Shown here: piece after piece, positions 1 through 11,200 of the stretch | How positions within the stretch are numbered: position 1 is the stretch's first letter | Layout: each line of letters begins with the position of its first letter | DNA from: Falciphora oryzae | Lineage: Eukaryota > Ascomycota > Sordariomycetes > Magnaporthales > Magnaporthaceae | Length of the DNA: 64,000 bases | Assembly: GCA_000733355.1 (NCBI GenBank) | Contig: JNVV01000004.1 | Coordinates: 414,181-478,180, forward strand | Direction: 5' to 3' | Made by a program: the position numbers and the translations under genes | Notes under the pieces: model-generated | Told to the model about the DNA's origin: nothing | What the model saw: only the letters and a program-made list of their open reading frames with translations | The model's database searches: none

Positions 1-606
1 GGCCGGAATGTTAGGCCCTCGGCGACTTGCTGAGGAGGAAGAGCGGAAGAGCGGGAACCGTCAGGACGATCCCTGGTGCGCTAGTAAGGGTAGGAAAGCC
101 ACGGCAAGGGGGGCACGGCGTACGGAGCCTAGACCGGAATCGAGTGCTGCAAAAGGACCATCATGGAGAGAAAGACATGAGATGAGCCAAAGAAAGAAAG
201 ACGACGATCCTAGAAGAATTCGCGAAACAATATCGAGACGCCGACAAGGGACAAAAGAGACCAACAAGGGGAAGCGAAGAGGCTTGCCGCTACGCACGTC
301 AGTTGTCAAGCCCAGTGGCTATTTTCGTGCTCGCCGAGAACTGGGTCTATTGTTACAGAATACAAAAGGAAATCACAAAGGGGCCTGTCACAAAATGACA
401 GCCGCCACCCCCGGAAGATCAGGCGGGGTGGATGGCGATGTTCAAAAACCGGTCCAAACAAAGGGAAGATGCCGAAAGTATCGGAGAAAATTACATGGAA
501 ACAAAAAAGAAACGAGAAGAAGCAAGCGGCACAGGTGGTGGGTGTGAGGTGCAGAGGAAGAAAAACATCCAACGCAAGGGCGGAAGGGAGGGACAGGGGT
601 CAGAAG
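1..606. other. left edge, no gene seen
   Basis: Purine-rich sequence with short overlapping open frames on both strands and no recognisable domain or splice pattern. It lies downstream of the minus-strand ATPase gene and probably includes its 3' untranslated region. Confidence 0.4.
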
Positions 607-2978
607 CTACGGAGATTCCTCCGGTTGGTCGGCGGGCCTGGTCGACGCGGCCGGGCGCGTGCCCGGCAGCTCCTTCAGCCTGACCACTGCCTTGGAAGGG
701 CGGCCGCCACCAACAGCAGCAGCGCCGGGGTGCTGCATCTCGATCTCGTAGTGGCCGCCGATTACGAGGTCCTTGGCGACGAGCTCGCGCGTGCGGCCGA
801 GGCTCTCGATGTCGGCGATGCGCAGGATGGTGTCATCCAGGTGCTTGCGGAAGCCCGGCTCGGAGCAGATCTCGCGGAACGCCATCTGCATGGGAACCGA
901 CGAGGCGCGCACCTGGGCCTTGCTCGTGATGGCGAAGAGGTTGAGGCGGTCCAGGGCGCGCACGAAGTCGGCGCGCGTCATGAGCTGCTGCGCCTCGTGC
1001 AGTGCAAACGAGGGCAGGACATGACCTTTGACCGGGTCATATGTCTTGTCCATTTCAGTCTCCTTATCAACGAGCTGTGGTGGCGAAAGCGGTGTTAGCA
1101 GGAGAGGAGCTGGGGTGGATTACTTGGTAGAAGGGCTCAGGAGCTCACGGCCAGGGCAAGAACCATTGCTGCGGCCTAAATCGCACGGCGGTTAGGGTCA
1201 AACCATCTTGTCAGCACAAACACATCTTCGACTTGGCAGAGAGGAGTGGCATGATGCTGGCTACTGACCGCCCACTTCTGTTGATCCATCACGTCGTCAT
1301 CCATGTCCATACCGAGGACCCAGCACTGGTTAAGAAACCAAGTCTTCTCCATCTCGATGATATCGTCGCATTTCTTGAGCATTCTGTCGCTCTCCTTAAC
1401 TTTGGCGACACGGTTCAGGAAGGACAGGCGGCCGCCGACCTTGTCATAGATTTTCTCGGCCAGATCGTCGGACAGTTGTTGCTGGAAGTGGCGGAGGCGG
1501 TACTTCTTGAGCGCGGCGGTGGCCTCGGTTTTGGGCAGGTCCTGGATGCTGACCACCTCCATGCGCGTGGCGAGCTGCTTGAAGCGTTCGTACACCCAGT
1601 AGTCGTCGCTGTTGAAGACCATAGTGACAAGCCTGGCCGCGGCCCACTGCTCGGCGCGCTGCTGGAGCAGCTCCAGGAGGTCCTTGCCGTCATCGTCGTC
1701 GCGGACCAGGTGCATCTGGTTGATGATGACGACGAGCGGGCGGCCAGACTGCTTCTTGCGGTTGAGCATGGCCACCTTCTCAAGCTTATTAAGGGCGCGC
1801 TCGATGTCGAGCAGGGCCGTGGTGTCGCGAGGCCCGCGTTCGCTAAAGTAGCTGCCAATATAGTCCTCGTGGAACTCGTAGTCAAGCGCCTTGCCGAGGC
1901 GGATGCGGAATATCTCGAGGTCGGCGTGGGCCTCGAACATTGCGACGCCGTCGCCGTCGATCTTGCGCATGGCGTCCAGCAGCATGCTGCTCTTGCCCGT
2001 GCCCTTCTCGCCCAGGAACAGGTAGTAGTGCCCGACCTCCTTCCCGGCCACAATGTCGTTGACCTTTTTCTGCTCGGAACGCTGCACCCAGTGCGGAGCT
2101 TCTTCCATGTGGTGGTCGCCATCGGCTAGCGGTGGCGGCGACGGTGTCATGCCCTTGCTCATGGCCGCGAGCTCCAGCACAGGATCGCCGGGCTCGAAGG
2201 CGCCTTGCATCTTCTGCAGCACCAGGTGCTTGTAGAACTTGTGGTACCCGTAGCCGGCAGCGCCGAATCCGAGAGCAAGCACGAGGATGGAGGCAAAGGA
2301 GGTGGCCGCGGACTCCAACATGCGGCAGCCAAGGGATGGTTGGCTACCGCCATAGCCGCCGTCATCTGAGTCCCTGTCTTGCCTCGCTTGGCTGGAAGAG
2401 AAGCATCTTCTGGAGTGTGAGCGGGAGGACGGCAGGGGACAAAGGCTCGCGGATGCAGGCCGAAACGAGCGCGGGCTTCCGGCCGCCGGGTTCAGACGGG
2501 CCGGAACCGAATGCTGACGACCGAGACCCGAGTTCAGGGGCTGTTGATCCGCAGATGCAGACAGCCCTTGGTTCTCGGGATTCGGCACACTTCCCCACAA
2601 GGAGGACCCATCAGACGACGTGGGCGCCCCACAGCCTGCGACTCTGCGCTGCTCGTCACCTGGAGTGCTTAGGCGAGGCGACGACGCATGCGCGTGCCGA
2701 CGCTGGGGAACCACCAGCAGGTCGTGATGTGGACGAAATGAGTCGTCGCCGCCGAAAAGTGTGGCCGCAGGGGCGTGTGTTGTGGCTGGTAAGGCGTGTG
2801 CTTGGAGCCGCTGTCGAAATGGCGCGCCAGGCACATTTCCTTGTTGACATGGTGGTCGCGTCAACAACTGGCGAGCTTGGGTGTGAAGGCTCAGGCGAGA
2901 GCCTACTTGCCTAAGCTTTTCCTGGGAAAGCAAGTGCGCATTGCACTGCCAAGCGCGGCGCTGCAGCATCGCGACCAC
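607..2978 (-). CDS. mitochondrial membrane AAA-type P-loop ATPase
   Basis: Two-exon model, 2978-1269 and 1074-607, about 725 aa. The intron (1075-1268) has donor GTCAGT, a TGCTAAC branch point and acceptor CACAG, and joins in phase 0. The N-terminus is rich in Arg, Leu and Ser with few acidic residues, like a mitochondrial presequence. One membrane helix lies near residues 222-245. Walker A GEKGTGKSS is near residues 322-330, and a hydrophobic Walker B-like strand (LVVIINQMH) near 414-422 has Asn where Asp is usual. The C-terminal part, partly in exon 2, looks like a helical or winged-helix domain. By family resemblance this is one of the fungal inner-membrane AAA proteins of undefined substrate; that assignment is inference. 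The 5' end is the first long in-frame ATG, and a downstream Met is possible. Confidence 0.75.
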
Positions 2979-3401
2979 ACAATACTTACACCAGGGATGC
3001 CCGTTGCTTTGGTCGGGCTGTGGCAGCCTTCCTGCTTCGCTGTCAACATGGAGCAGAGCTCAATTGGATGCTTGGCAGTTGTGGCGTCTTGATTGAATGC
3101 GTGCTGGTTGTGTCACGTGAGGTGGCACTCGAGGTTACTGTGGCTTGGTCACTCCTGAGATGTCAGTTGACGACGTTGGAGTTTAGGCGAGACATTGTCA
3201 AAAAGTCGGATGAAATGGACGAAAGAATTATAAAGGGAGCAAAGCCACGCTGCGTAAATTCTGGCCGGGAATTTTTCCCTTTGACAAAAAATTGGTTTTT
3301 TCATGTGCACTTCGGATTCACCTCACCGGGCTCCCACAAAAACGCACCGACAAGGACAGCGATTCGAAAGCAGAATCTGCCAACTGCCTGTCCGGATCAA
3401 G
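2979..3401. other. divergent intergenic region
   Basis: Lies between the minus-strand ATPase gene and the plus-strand gene starting at 3402, so it probably carries both promoters. I see no further gene. Confidence 0.4.
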
Positions 3402-6400
3402 ATGGAGCGCTCGTCGATTGAGATAGGTAAGTGGTGGCGAAGATCTCTCCCATTTGTACCTGGGTGCTATGGTGCCCAAGTAAAAGTCTGCAGTTCTGAT
3501 TACGCTAGTTGGGGCCTCAATTGTCCCAGTTCTTTCCTCCTATATGGATCCCCTCCTATTTCCTTTCCTGCAGTTTTTTCCCCCCTATTTCCTTTCCCGT
3601 GTCTTTTCCTGTTTCCAGTCGGTTCACACTTGATGGGACACGCATGGGACTGCAGGCTTTTACTTGGGGAATGTGTGTGCCTATCGCTAACTTTCTTGCG
3701 AAAGAACGAGAACCAACAGCGCAGGACCTATGGGCTCTCTGGAGGATGCCAGGGCTCGCGGGCCTGGTTTCCCGATTGCTCCCTGAAGACACTGCAGAAC
3801 TAGATCCTTGTGATGCTCTAGCACGAATACAGGCATTTGATGCGTCGCCAGACGTCCCAGTGCGCGTGGCAGCGGCTCATTTCGCGCAGTTTGGACAGCC
3901 TACCTCTGTGTTGGATCTTCCGGCAAACTTGCGCGAGGCGCTCTTAGGCGCAATACCGGAAACTGAAGAAGACTTCGAGAACATGGCGAATATTTTGCGT
4001 GGACTGGACATGCTGACCGAGATGGAAAGCCAGCGTGATATCTTGATAAGGGAGGTCACCGACTCTCGTCTGGGCCTGAGGTGGAAGACGGGCGAGTACG
4101 GGGGAGAGATGAGGGCGCTAGAGGTTGCTGCCTTGCAGGAAATATTTGACGACGATGATATGGCACGGGAAACGTACCGTTCCGTGTTCCTGGGCTTGAG
4201 GGTCTATGTAAGTCTGCGCAGGGGAACTTCCTTATTCCTATTCCTATTCCCATTCTTATAGACAAGCTGCCTTTGCTTGTCGTGACACTAATGTGGCCTT
4301 TTGTTTATCCCTGCGCTTCTCCAGGCCCTGAGCTTCCAGATGTTTCGCGGTCGACGGAGGGGTGCGGGCCCAACAACCGTTCTGGCGCTTCTGAACGCCG
4401 TTCTTCCCCCGTATGCCCAATACCCACACGGGATCTCGCAGGATACTGTGCACCGCTTGAGAATCCTCTCCTACGTGCGTCTGATGGGAGGGGAAACGTT
4501 CACGTGCCATGACCGAGACGCGCTGCTCAAAAGCATGCTGGGCGCGACGGCGGTGGGCCAATGGCACGACGTGTACGTTGCCCTTTTCGGCTTTCCTGGC
4601 GACCAATCGACGGGCTACCTGGGCCACTACGAGCGAATGATGACCCGGATCCACTCTCTCGACCTCAACTTCCCTATTACCACGCGTAACGGCAGCCCGA
4701 GGCGCATCTTGTCGCCGGAGCCATCAACACAACGCGCCCCCTTGCTATCCCCTACGCCGTGCCCAAAAATGGCCTCGGTCTTGGGTCTCGACAATTCCTT
4801 TTCGTCAACGTCGGCCTCGCGGGAAAAATCAGGCGGTATCTCGAGAGGCGTATCAGCTCTGGAAATCCACCCCGCCCTCCGCGAGTCCCAAGATCCCGGG
4901 CGCAATGGCCCTACAGTCACCAAAGACCGGCAGGCTTCGCTGCCCACGGTGACGCCCAGGAGGACCGCAAGCAAGCTCTGGCCGCGACCGCTCCGAACCG
5001 TGCGCAAGATGACCTCTGAACCCACCCTGCCCAGCAACGGCGGCGATGCGGGCGAGTGCAAGAAACAACAGCCGGCCTCCCTCGTCCAAGGGGTGATGCA
5101 CGACATCACATCCGTGCAAGATCTCTTCAAGAACCCCAAGACGCCCCGCGCGTCGCTGGAAGCCGAGGAGGTGCGCCGCGAGCAACTGGCAAAAGTGGCG
5201 AGCAGACAACAACAAGATAAGCAGAAAGAGAACAATTTCCCCTGGGCCAGGCCGGCGACCCCCCTGGAGCCCGACTTTCGCATGACCGTCGCCTCTCCGG
5301 AGCCGACGACGCTGGTTCGGCGCGCGACAATCTCGCAGACTGCCTAGAGGGCTCCTGCGAACGGCGCACCGCCACCACGACCGCCGCCGCCGCCGCCGCC
5401 GCGTTCCTCGTCGCGCGATCAGACCGGCCTGCTGGCTCCTCCGCCGCCTCGGCAGCGACAGCCAGCCAGAGATATTCGGCGACCGTCATATGAGCTCAGC
5501 TTGAGTCCTATCCCCGGGTCTGTCAGAGACGACATGAGCGAGGATGAAGACCGCCGGCCCCAGCGGCAGAAGCCTTCGAGGATACCGCGCCCTTTCGACC
5601 CGCACCAGAAGAGCAGGCTGGGACCAAACGCTGGCGTCAGCGACGCTCTTGAGAATGCGACGCAACTGGCACGCCCAACATCCTCCGTCTACTCGGGGGA
5701 TAAGAGCAGCGACGCGGCAACTGTTATTGTCACAGATGATCCTTACAAGCTGAACTTTCGGCTCGAGCAGCACCCCCTTTTGAATGGCCACCGTCGCGCA
5801 TTCTCTGAGAACGACGACACCTGTTCGGCGATAGTCCCAGTCGCAGCTCCTCCCGCGCCACAGCCCAACTTGGGCGTCCGGTTTCTGGAGGAACCGATCA
5901 CCGTTTCCTTCGGCAGGGCCCCGCCTCCGGAGACGCCGAGCAACCGGGCGCGGCAGACCGCTGCGATCGATGACAAGAGCGGCGGGACGGCAAGCAGCGG
6001 CGAGACCTACGACAGCCTGAAGAATATCAGGCTCCAAGCCCAGGCCGCCAACGCCAAGCGGCTTTTGTACCAGTCCACAAGTCAACGAATCGCCGATGGG
6101 ACGGGAGCGACACGGGCCGGCGGTGCCCAGCCAGGTCCACCGATCGCTATAACTAGCTCAGCATCGTCACCTGGAAAGCTGTCCGACCTCTCGGCGTCAC
6201 CACACAGCCCACAGCAGGAGGCTTCTCCTGCTCCGAGAACAAAGGCACCCAGCGCGCTCGGCACCCACTCCCGAACAGTGTCGGATGATCGTGCGCCGAG
6301 CAGACTCGGAGGCCGGCGGGAGGAGTCGGGGCGCCCCGCCCCTGTCGAGAATTCGGGATGGAGACACCTTCGCTCCAAGACTCCTGATCCCATGGCGAGG

Positions 6401-7378
6401 CTGGAGGCGTCAGAGATCCAGCTGGACGCCGCGGCGCGACAGCGTCAACTGACAGACAGTACCGCCAAAGCGGCCGCCAAAAGGGCGGAGCAGGAGAAAG
6501 AGAGACTGCGGATTCGGGACGAGCAGCACCAGCGACAAGAAAATCTCAGCAGGGTAAAGAGAAGCATCGACGTGCAGCGAGACAAGAGGAGCAAAGATAG
6601 TTCTGATCTTGTGGCATCGCAGCCGTACGAAACTCTTGCAGACGCGAGCCTGTCGTCTGACGCGAAAGGGGACGGGGGAAAGAAGGCGGAGGATAAAGAA
6701 AGCAACGATGGGGCCGTCGACAAAGGCAGAGCGAGAAGACTCTTATCCAAACTCAAGAACAGTCTGCGCGGCAAGCGAGCGGTGAGCGCATTCGCCAAGA
6801 TGAGAATAGGGCGCGAGACCCCCACACCCGAACTGCAATGGCGGGACGACACGGCAAAGGAGGCCGCAAGGGAGGGAGATCGCGCATCAATCAATTCCAT
6901 CGTCAGGGCCTCCACGAACCTACGACAGCCACGAGGCACGGCAAGGCTGCAAACGTCTCCCGTGGCGCAGGCGCAGTCGCCACCGCTCCCGCGCCCGGCG
7001 CTGCCCCTGGGCTTCCGTTTCGTCACCCACATCAACCAGCCGCCGACGCTGCACCACAAGCTCGGGACTGGACAGCAGCAGGAGCTGCAACAGGAGGCGT
7101 CGCGTCCCATGCGGTCGCTCCCCAACATCAGGGGCCAGGCTCAGCAGCAGCGCGGCCGACAATGGATGGAGAAGGACCAACAGCAGGGCCGCGATGGGCT
7201 CCCGACAGTCCCGCCGCGACCTGGCGCAGCGCAGCCGCCGAGACTGCCGCTGGCGATGATCCCGAGCATGGGGGATATGCAGACGTTTGATGATGATGAT
7301 GTCAAGGGGCCGGAGTCGCCGAGCGAGGAGCGTCGCCGCCGGCGTGACTCTACGCGTGCTAGGAAGGGGGTTCTTTGA
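3402..7378 (+). CDS. uncharacterised long disordered protein with one in-frame TAG
   Basis: Model: exon 3402-3426, intron 3427-3719, exon 3720-4207, intron 4208-4324, exon from 4325. Donors are GTAAGT, the first intron has a GCTAAC branch point, and the phases agree. The first 300 or so residues are folded-looking and Leu-rich, with no family I recognise. The frame reaches TAG at 5345-5347 (511 aa), then stays open without shift to a TGA at 7376-7378, giving 1189 codons in all. The second half is Pro/Arg/Gln-rich and disordered, with a poly-Pro run directly after the TAG and a charged coiled-coil-like stretch near 6440-6560. The TAG could be a nonsense change from CAG, a site of readthrough, or lie in a weak 60-nt intron (5288-5347, donor GTCGCC). 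It could also mark two genes, but no ATG opens the second part before 5533. Function unknown. Confidence 0.6.
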
Positions 7379-8257
7379 CAGGATGCTGTAGGCACAGAGA
7401 ATGCCGCCTAGACTAGGGGTAGGGGAGAGGGATTAGGACTTGCGTGTGATCTCTAGAAATGACTGTAGCGGGAACTTCTGAGATATGACGGTCGGAGTTG
7501 GAAAACAAAGTGATGGGGGGTGTCATCATTGTGATTTTTGTGCGGTCATCTGGAGAAAAAGCAACATATGAATGCCTAAGATTTTGGCGCATGGATGTTT
7601 TGTTGTGATGTTGGAATGGACAACATCTGCTCGCCAACTGTCCTTCGTTATTATTTCCTGTGTTATTGTATTTTTCCGTCTCTTTTCCTGTATCTTTCCC
7701 TAGATCCTTTGTCTACCTAACAACTGTGGCAATGATGGTTACCCAAGCAAAAAAAACTGAAACAGACTGACTGCTGGGGTTCCAACAAAGACGGCCACTA
7801 GAAAGGTTAGAATAAAAAAGGCGGGAAAAGATATGTGACAAGTCTTTGTTCTTTGTCCATTGTCCAGGCGGAGTAGAAGCACCTGTGACTGCCCACGGCA
7901 GGGATCTGACGAACACCGAGCCAGAACAAACATGGTGCGTTTGAGACGCGTGCGGGGTAGGCGCAAACAAACCCTACCGCGACGCGTTAAACAAAAAAAA
8001 TCATTTTCACCGCCTTCATACTGCCGGGTTTTACCCAGCGAGCTGCGCAAACCTCAGCCCCCTGGTCGCATTGAGGCTAGCAGGCACAAGGAGCGCTTGA
8101 TAAAGAACTCACTCTCCACCATCGACGATCGCAAACTTCATCCCCCGAAGCCATCGTTCTTCCGCCGTCGCTCCGACCCCGACGGTACCCCGATTGGTTC
8201 CATCTCGCCACCAACCGCCGTTTATGTCTGGGGCGACGGCCTTCCTCGGTCATCAAG
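7379..8257. other. intergenic region upstream of REB1-like gene
   Basis: AT-richer than its flanks, with a polypyrimidine tract near 7660-7705. No gene recognised. It should hold the promoter and 5' leader of the gene at 8258. Confidence 0.4.
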
Positions 8258-11200
8258 ATGGGCAACGAAGGCAGCAAGCCTGTCGTCGAGCAAGGCGCCA
8301 CGGTCTTCAATAGTGCAGCGCGCGACCTGACCCCTCCTCCCGGCACCGGTCGCTACGCAGATGACGGCGATGTGAAAGCAGAGCCCGGCGCCAGCAGTCC
8401 CCCCGCATCCAGTCTCAATGTCGGAGTGCCGGACAAACCTGGCGCAACACAGTTTCACCATGACCATCCGGCCCTATCGAACCCTGAGCGCAAGCATGCC
8501 ATTCCCGCTTCGAACCCGGAGTTTCGTCACGAACTTCCCCACCTGAGCAGCCCGAACAGGGTCCGCCCACCATCCCCGCCGCCTGCGACGGAGCCCGCGC
8601 CCTTCGTCATGCCCGATATCGTCGACGGGTTGCCTCGCTTGCCTACCTCGTCCCCGAACGAGAAAAAGCCTCTCAGCTCTCGAAAGAAGCAACGCGCATC
8701 CGCCACACTCGGCCGGAATCCGGAGCACGAGCCGGCGAGTCCTCTGCCAGCTTCATCAGCAGCCTCCGCCGAAGCCGGCACACCCCAAACCCTGACCCAA
8801 GCTCAGCGCAAGGAGCTCAAGAGGCAACGCAGGCTGGCCAGAAAATCTGGTGCAGCTTCGGCGGACTTTTCTTATTTGTTGAATGGCGCTGGCACTGGTG
8901 ATACCATTCCAGAGGAGAACTTGCCAGCACCGGTGGAGGAACCTGAAGATGGCAGCTTCGACGCGACCCAGACTACAGCATCGTCCTCCAAGAAAAAGAA
9001 GAGTCACGGCGAGCGCACTATAAACGGCCTACAGATGTCACCGCCCGAGAACCGATCTACTGAGTCAACCCACCAGCACCAGGAGGCCGTCAACGGCATC
9101 GACCTTCCGCGTGATGGGAGAGAAGAGGCGGAGGCGGTAGCAGCGCCGCACGCGAATGGGGCTCGGGATACACCAATCGACAGTGGCGAAGAAACCGGGG
9201 CTTTGCGCAAACGGAAGCAAGCGCCTGAGACTAGCCCGAGCGCAAAGCGGAAAGAGAAGAAGAAAAAGAAGGCCAAAGTGGCACACGAGAGCGGCATCGA
9301 TGGGGGCTCGCCTAGGAGTGGAACTCCGCGTGCGCGAGTCATTGATGAAGATATGCCGGATGCGCCTACAGTCAGGGAGTCCATTGCGCCAGAGACAGAA
9401 TCCTCGCGACTGTCTGAAGCTCATCTTGGGGTCGTCAATGGGCATCTTGAGAAGACAAGCCCCGTCCGTAACCCTCCTGATATATCCACACCCTCAGAGC
9501 CGCCGTCGACTATCAAGCGCCGAAAACGGAAGCAAGAACTGGGCCGCGCAAAACCGCAGGACGTCCAGGCCAATGGAATTTCCACTCCTATGCCCGCGCA
9601 TCCAACACCCCTGACCGAAGAAGGAGAGGCCGAGCTTAGGGCGGATCCCCCGACCCCTGAAGATGCGGGTGCAGACTCGGCTGCCGCTGCTACGACGACT
9701 GCTGCGTCCGGCAGTTCTCGCCAGGATCCCCGACCGTCAGCCCTGCCGCCGCTGCCGCACGCGCCTGGTTCGAATCCAGAGTCTCAGGAGGAGGCCCTCG
9801 ATGAGAGCGTCTTTAACAGTCTGGGGCCATTCCAGTCCATAAATGGAAGAAAAACAACCCGCAGGCGGCCTAATGCAGCGGCCAAGGCCACTGGTGAGGC
9901 TGAACGTTCAAGTGGAGGTGCCACTGTGTCGACACCCAAGACGCAGTCTTCACGCAAACGAAATCGCAAGGCTGCAGACCAGGAGTCACAAGTCGACGCA
10001 GCGGAGGCTGGGACGCCTGCTTCTGCCGAAGCCTCGCAAAATAAGAACGCATCAACCTCAGAGAGTCTCGGCAGCGGTGACGATGCAGGGAATGGGGCTG
10101 GTTCCGAGAAGGAGCCAGCGCCCACCCCCTGTGGTCAGCATGAGGCGCCAGGGACTTCTCGGTCTCGGCGAACATCGGCGAAGAAGAGGATAAGCAAGCC
10201 CTCGTACTTCGAGAGAGAAGCGCAGGCAAACAAGAAAGCACTCGAGGAACTGCCCGCGGCCGAGGCTGCCACACCAACCAAGAAGCCCCAGAGAAAAGCC
10301 ACTTCTTCTGGGCCAGTTGAGAAGGGCAATAAGAAGGAAAAAAGAAGCAAGGACGACTACGCGCAAGGCCCTTTTACGGCACAAGAGAATGCAGCCATCC
10401 AACAGGCTGTTGAAGAGTTCCGAGCCGAACAGGGGGTGTCGCAGGAGGCGGTCAACACCATGATCCACGAGAACCCAGCAGGCAGCGAGAGTACAGAGCT
10501 GCACAAGGCACTGTGGGAGAAGGTTGCGCCCGTGTGCCCTGACCGCAGGCGGCAGAAAATTATCCTCCGCGCTCGTGCCCTATTTCACAACTTCGTTGGT
10601 CGTGGAGTCTTCACACCAGAACAAGACCAAGAGCTACGCGACCTCGTTGAGAGCATGGGGCAGCGGTGGACAGAAATCGGCAAGATTGTCGACCGTAGCC
10701 CGCTCGACCTGCGCGATCGATGGCGGAACTACGCCGTGTGCGGCGAAAAGAAGAAGGCGACACCCTGGGGGGAGGGTGAGGTCTCTAGGTTGGTCGACCT
10801 GGTGCTGGAGGCTATTAACACTATCCTGAGGTCGCGTGGTCAGGAGTCCTGCGAGGAGGAAGCCAGGGAGCAGGCAGAGAAGGACGTGGCCTGGGACGTC
10901 ATCAGCAAGCACATGGACCGGACACGTTCCGCCAAGCAATGTCGCGAAAAGTGGACTCTTCTGCAAGCGCGGCGGGCTCGGAACTCGGATGGATCTGATA
11001 ACGAAGACGATGTTGTCACGCGAGCCCTGGAGAAGACGCGAGAAGATCTCCGCAAGATGACGCCAGCAGACAAACACGCACTGATCAGGGCGATCCACAG
11101 GACCAAGGTTGCCACGGACGAAAAGATTCCATGGGCCAAGCTTGGCGACGCCGCATTCCGGAAACGGTGGAACCGCGACACACTCCGCATCATGTGGTCT

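Noticed and set aside
9768..9780. GGTTCGAATCC-like tRNA B box
   Set aside because: Lies inside the REB1-like coding frame; no A box or cloverleaf can be drawn around it.
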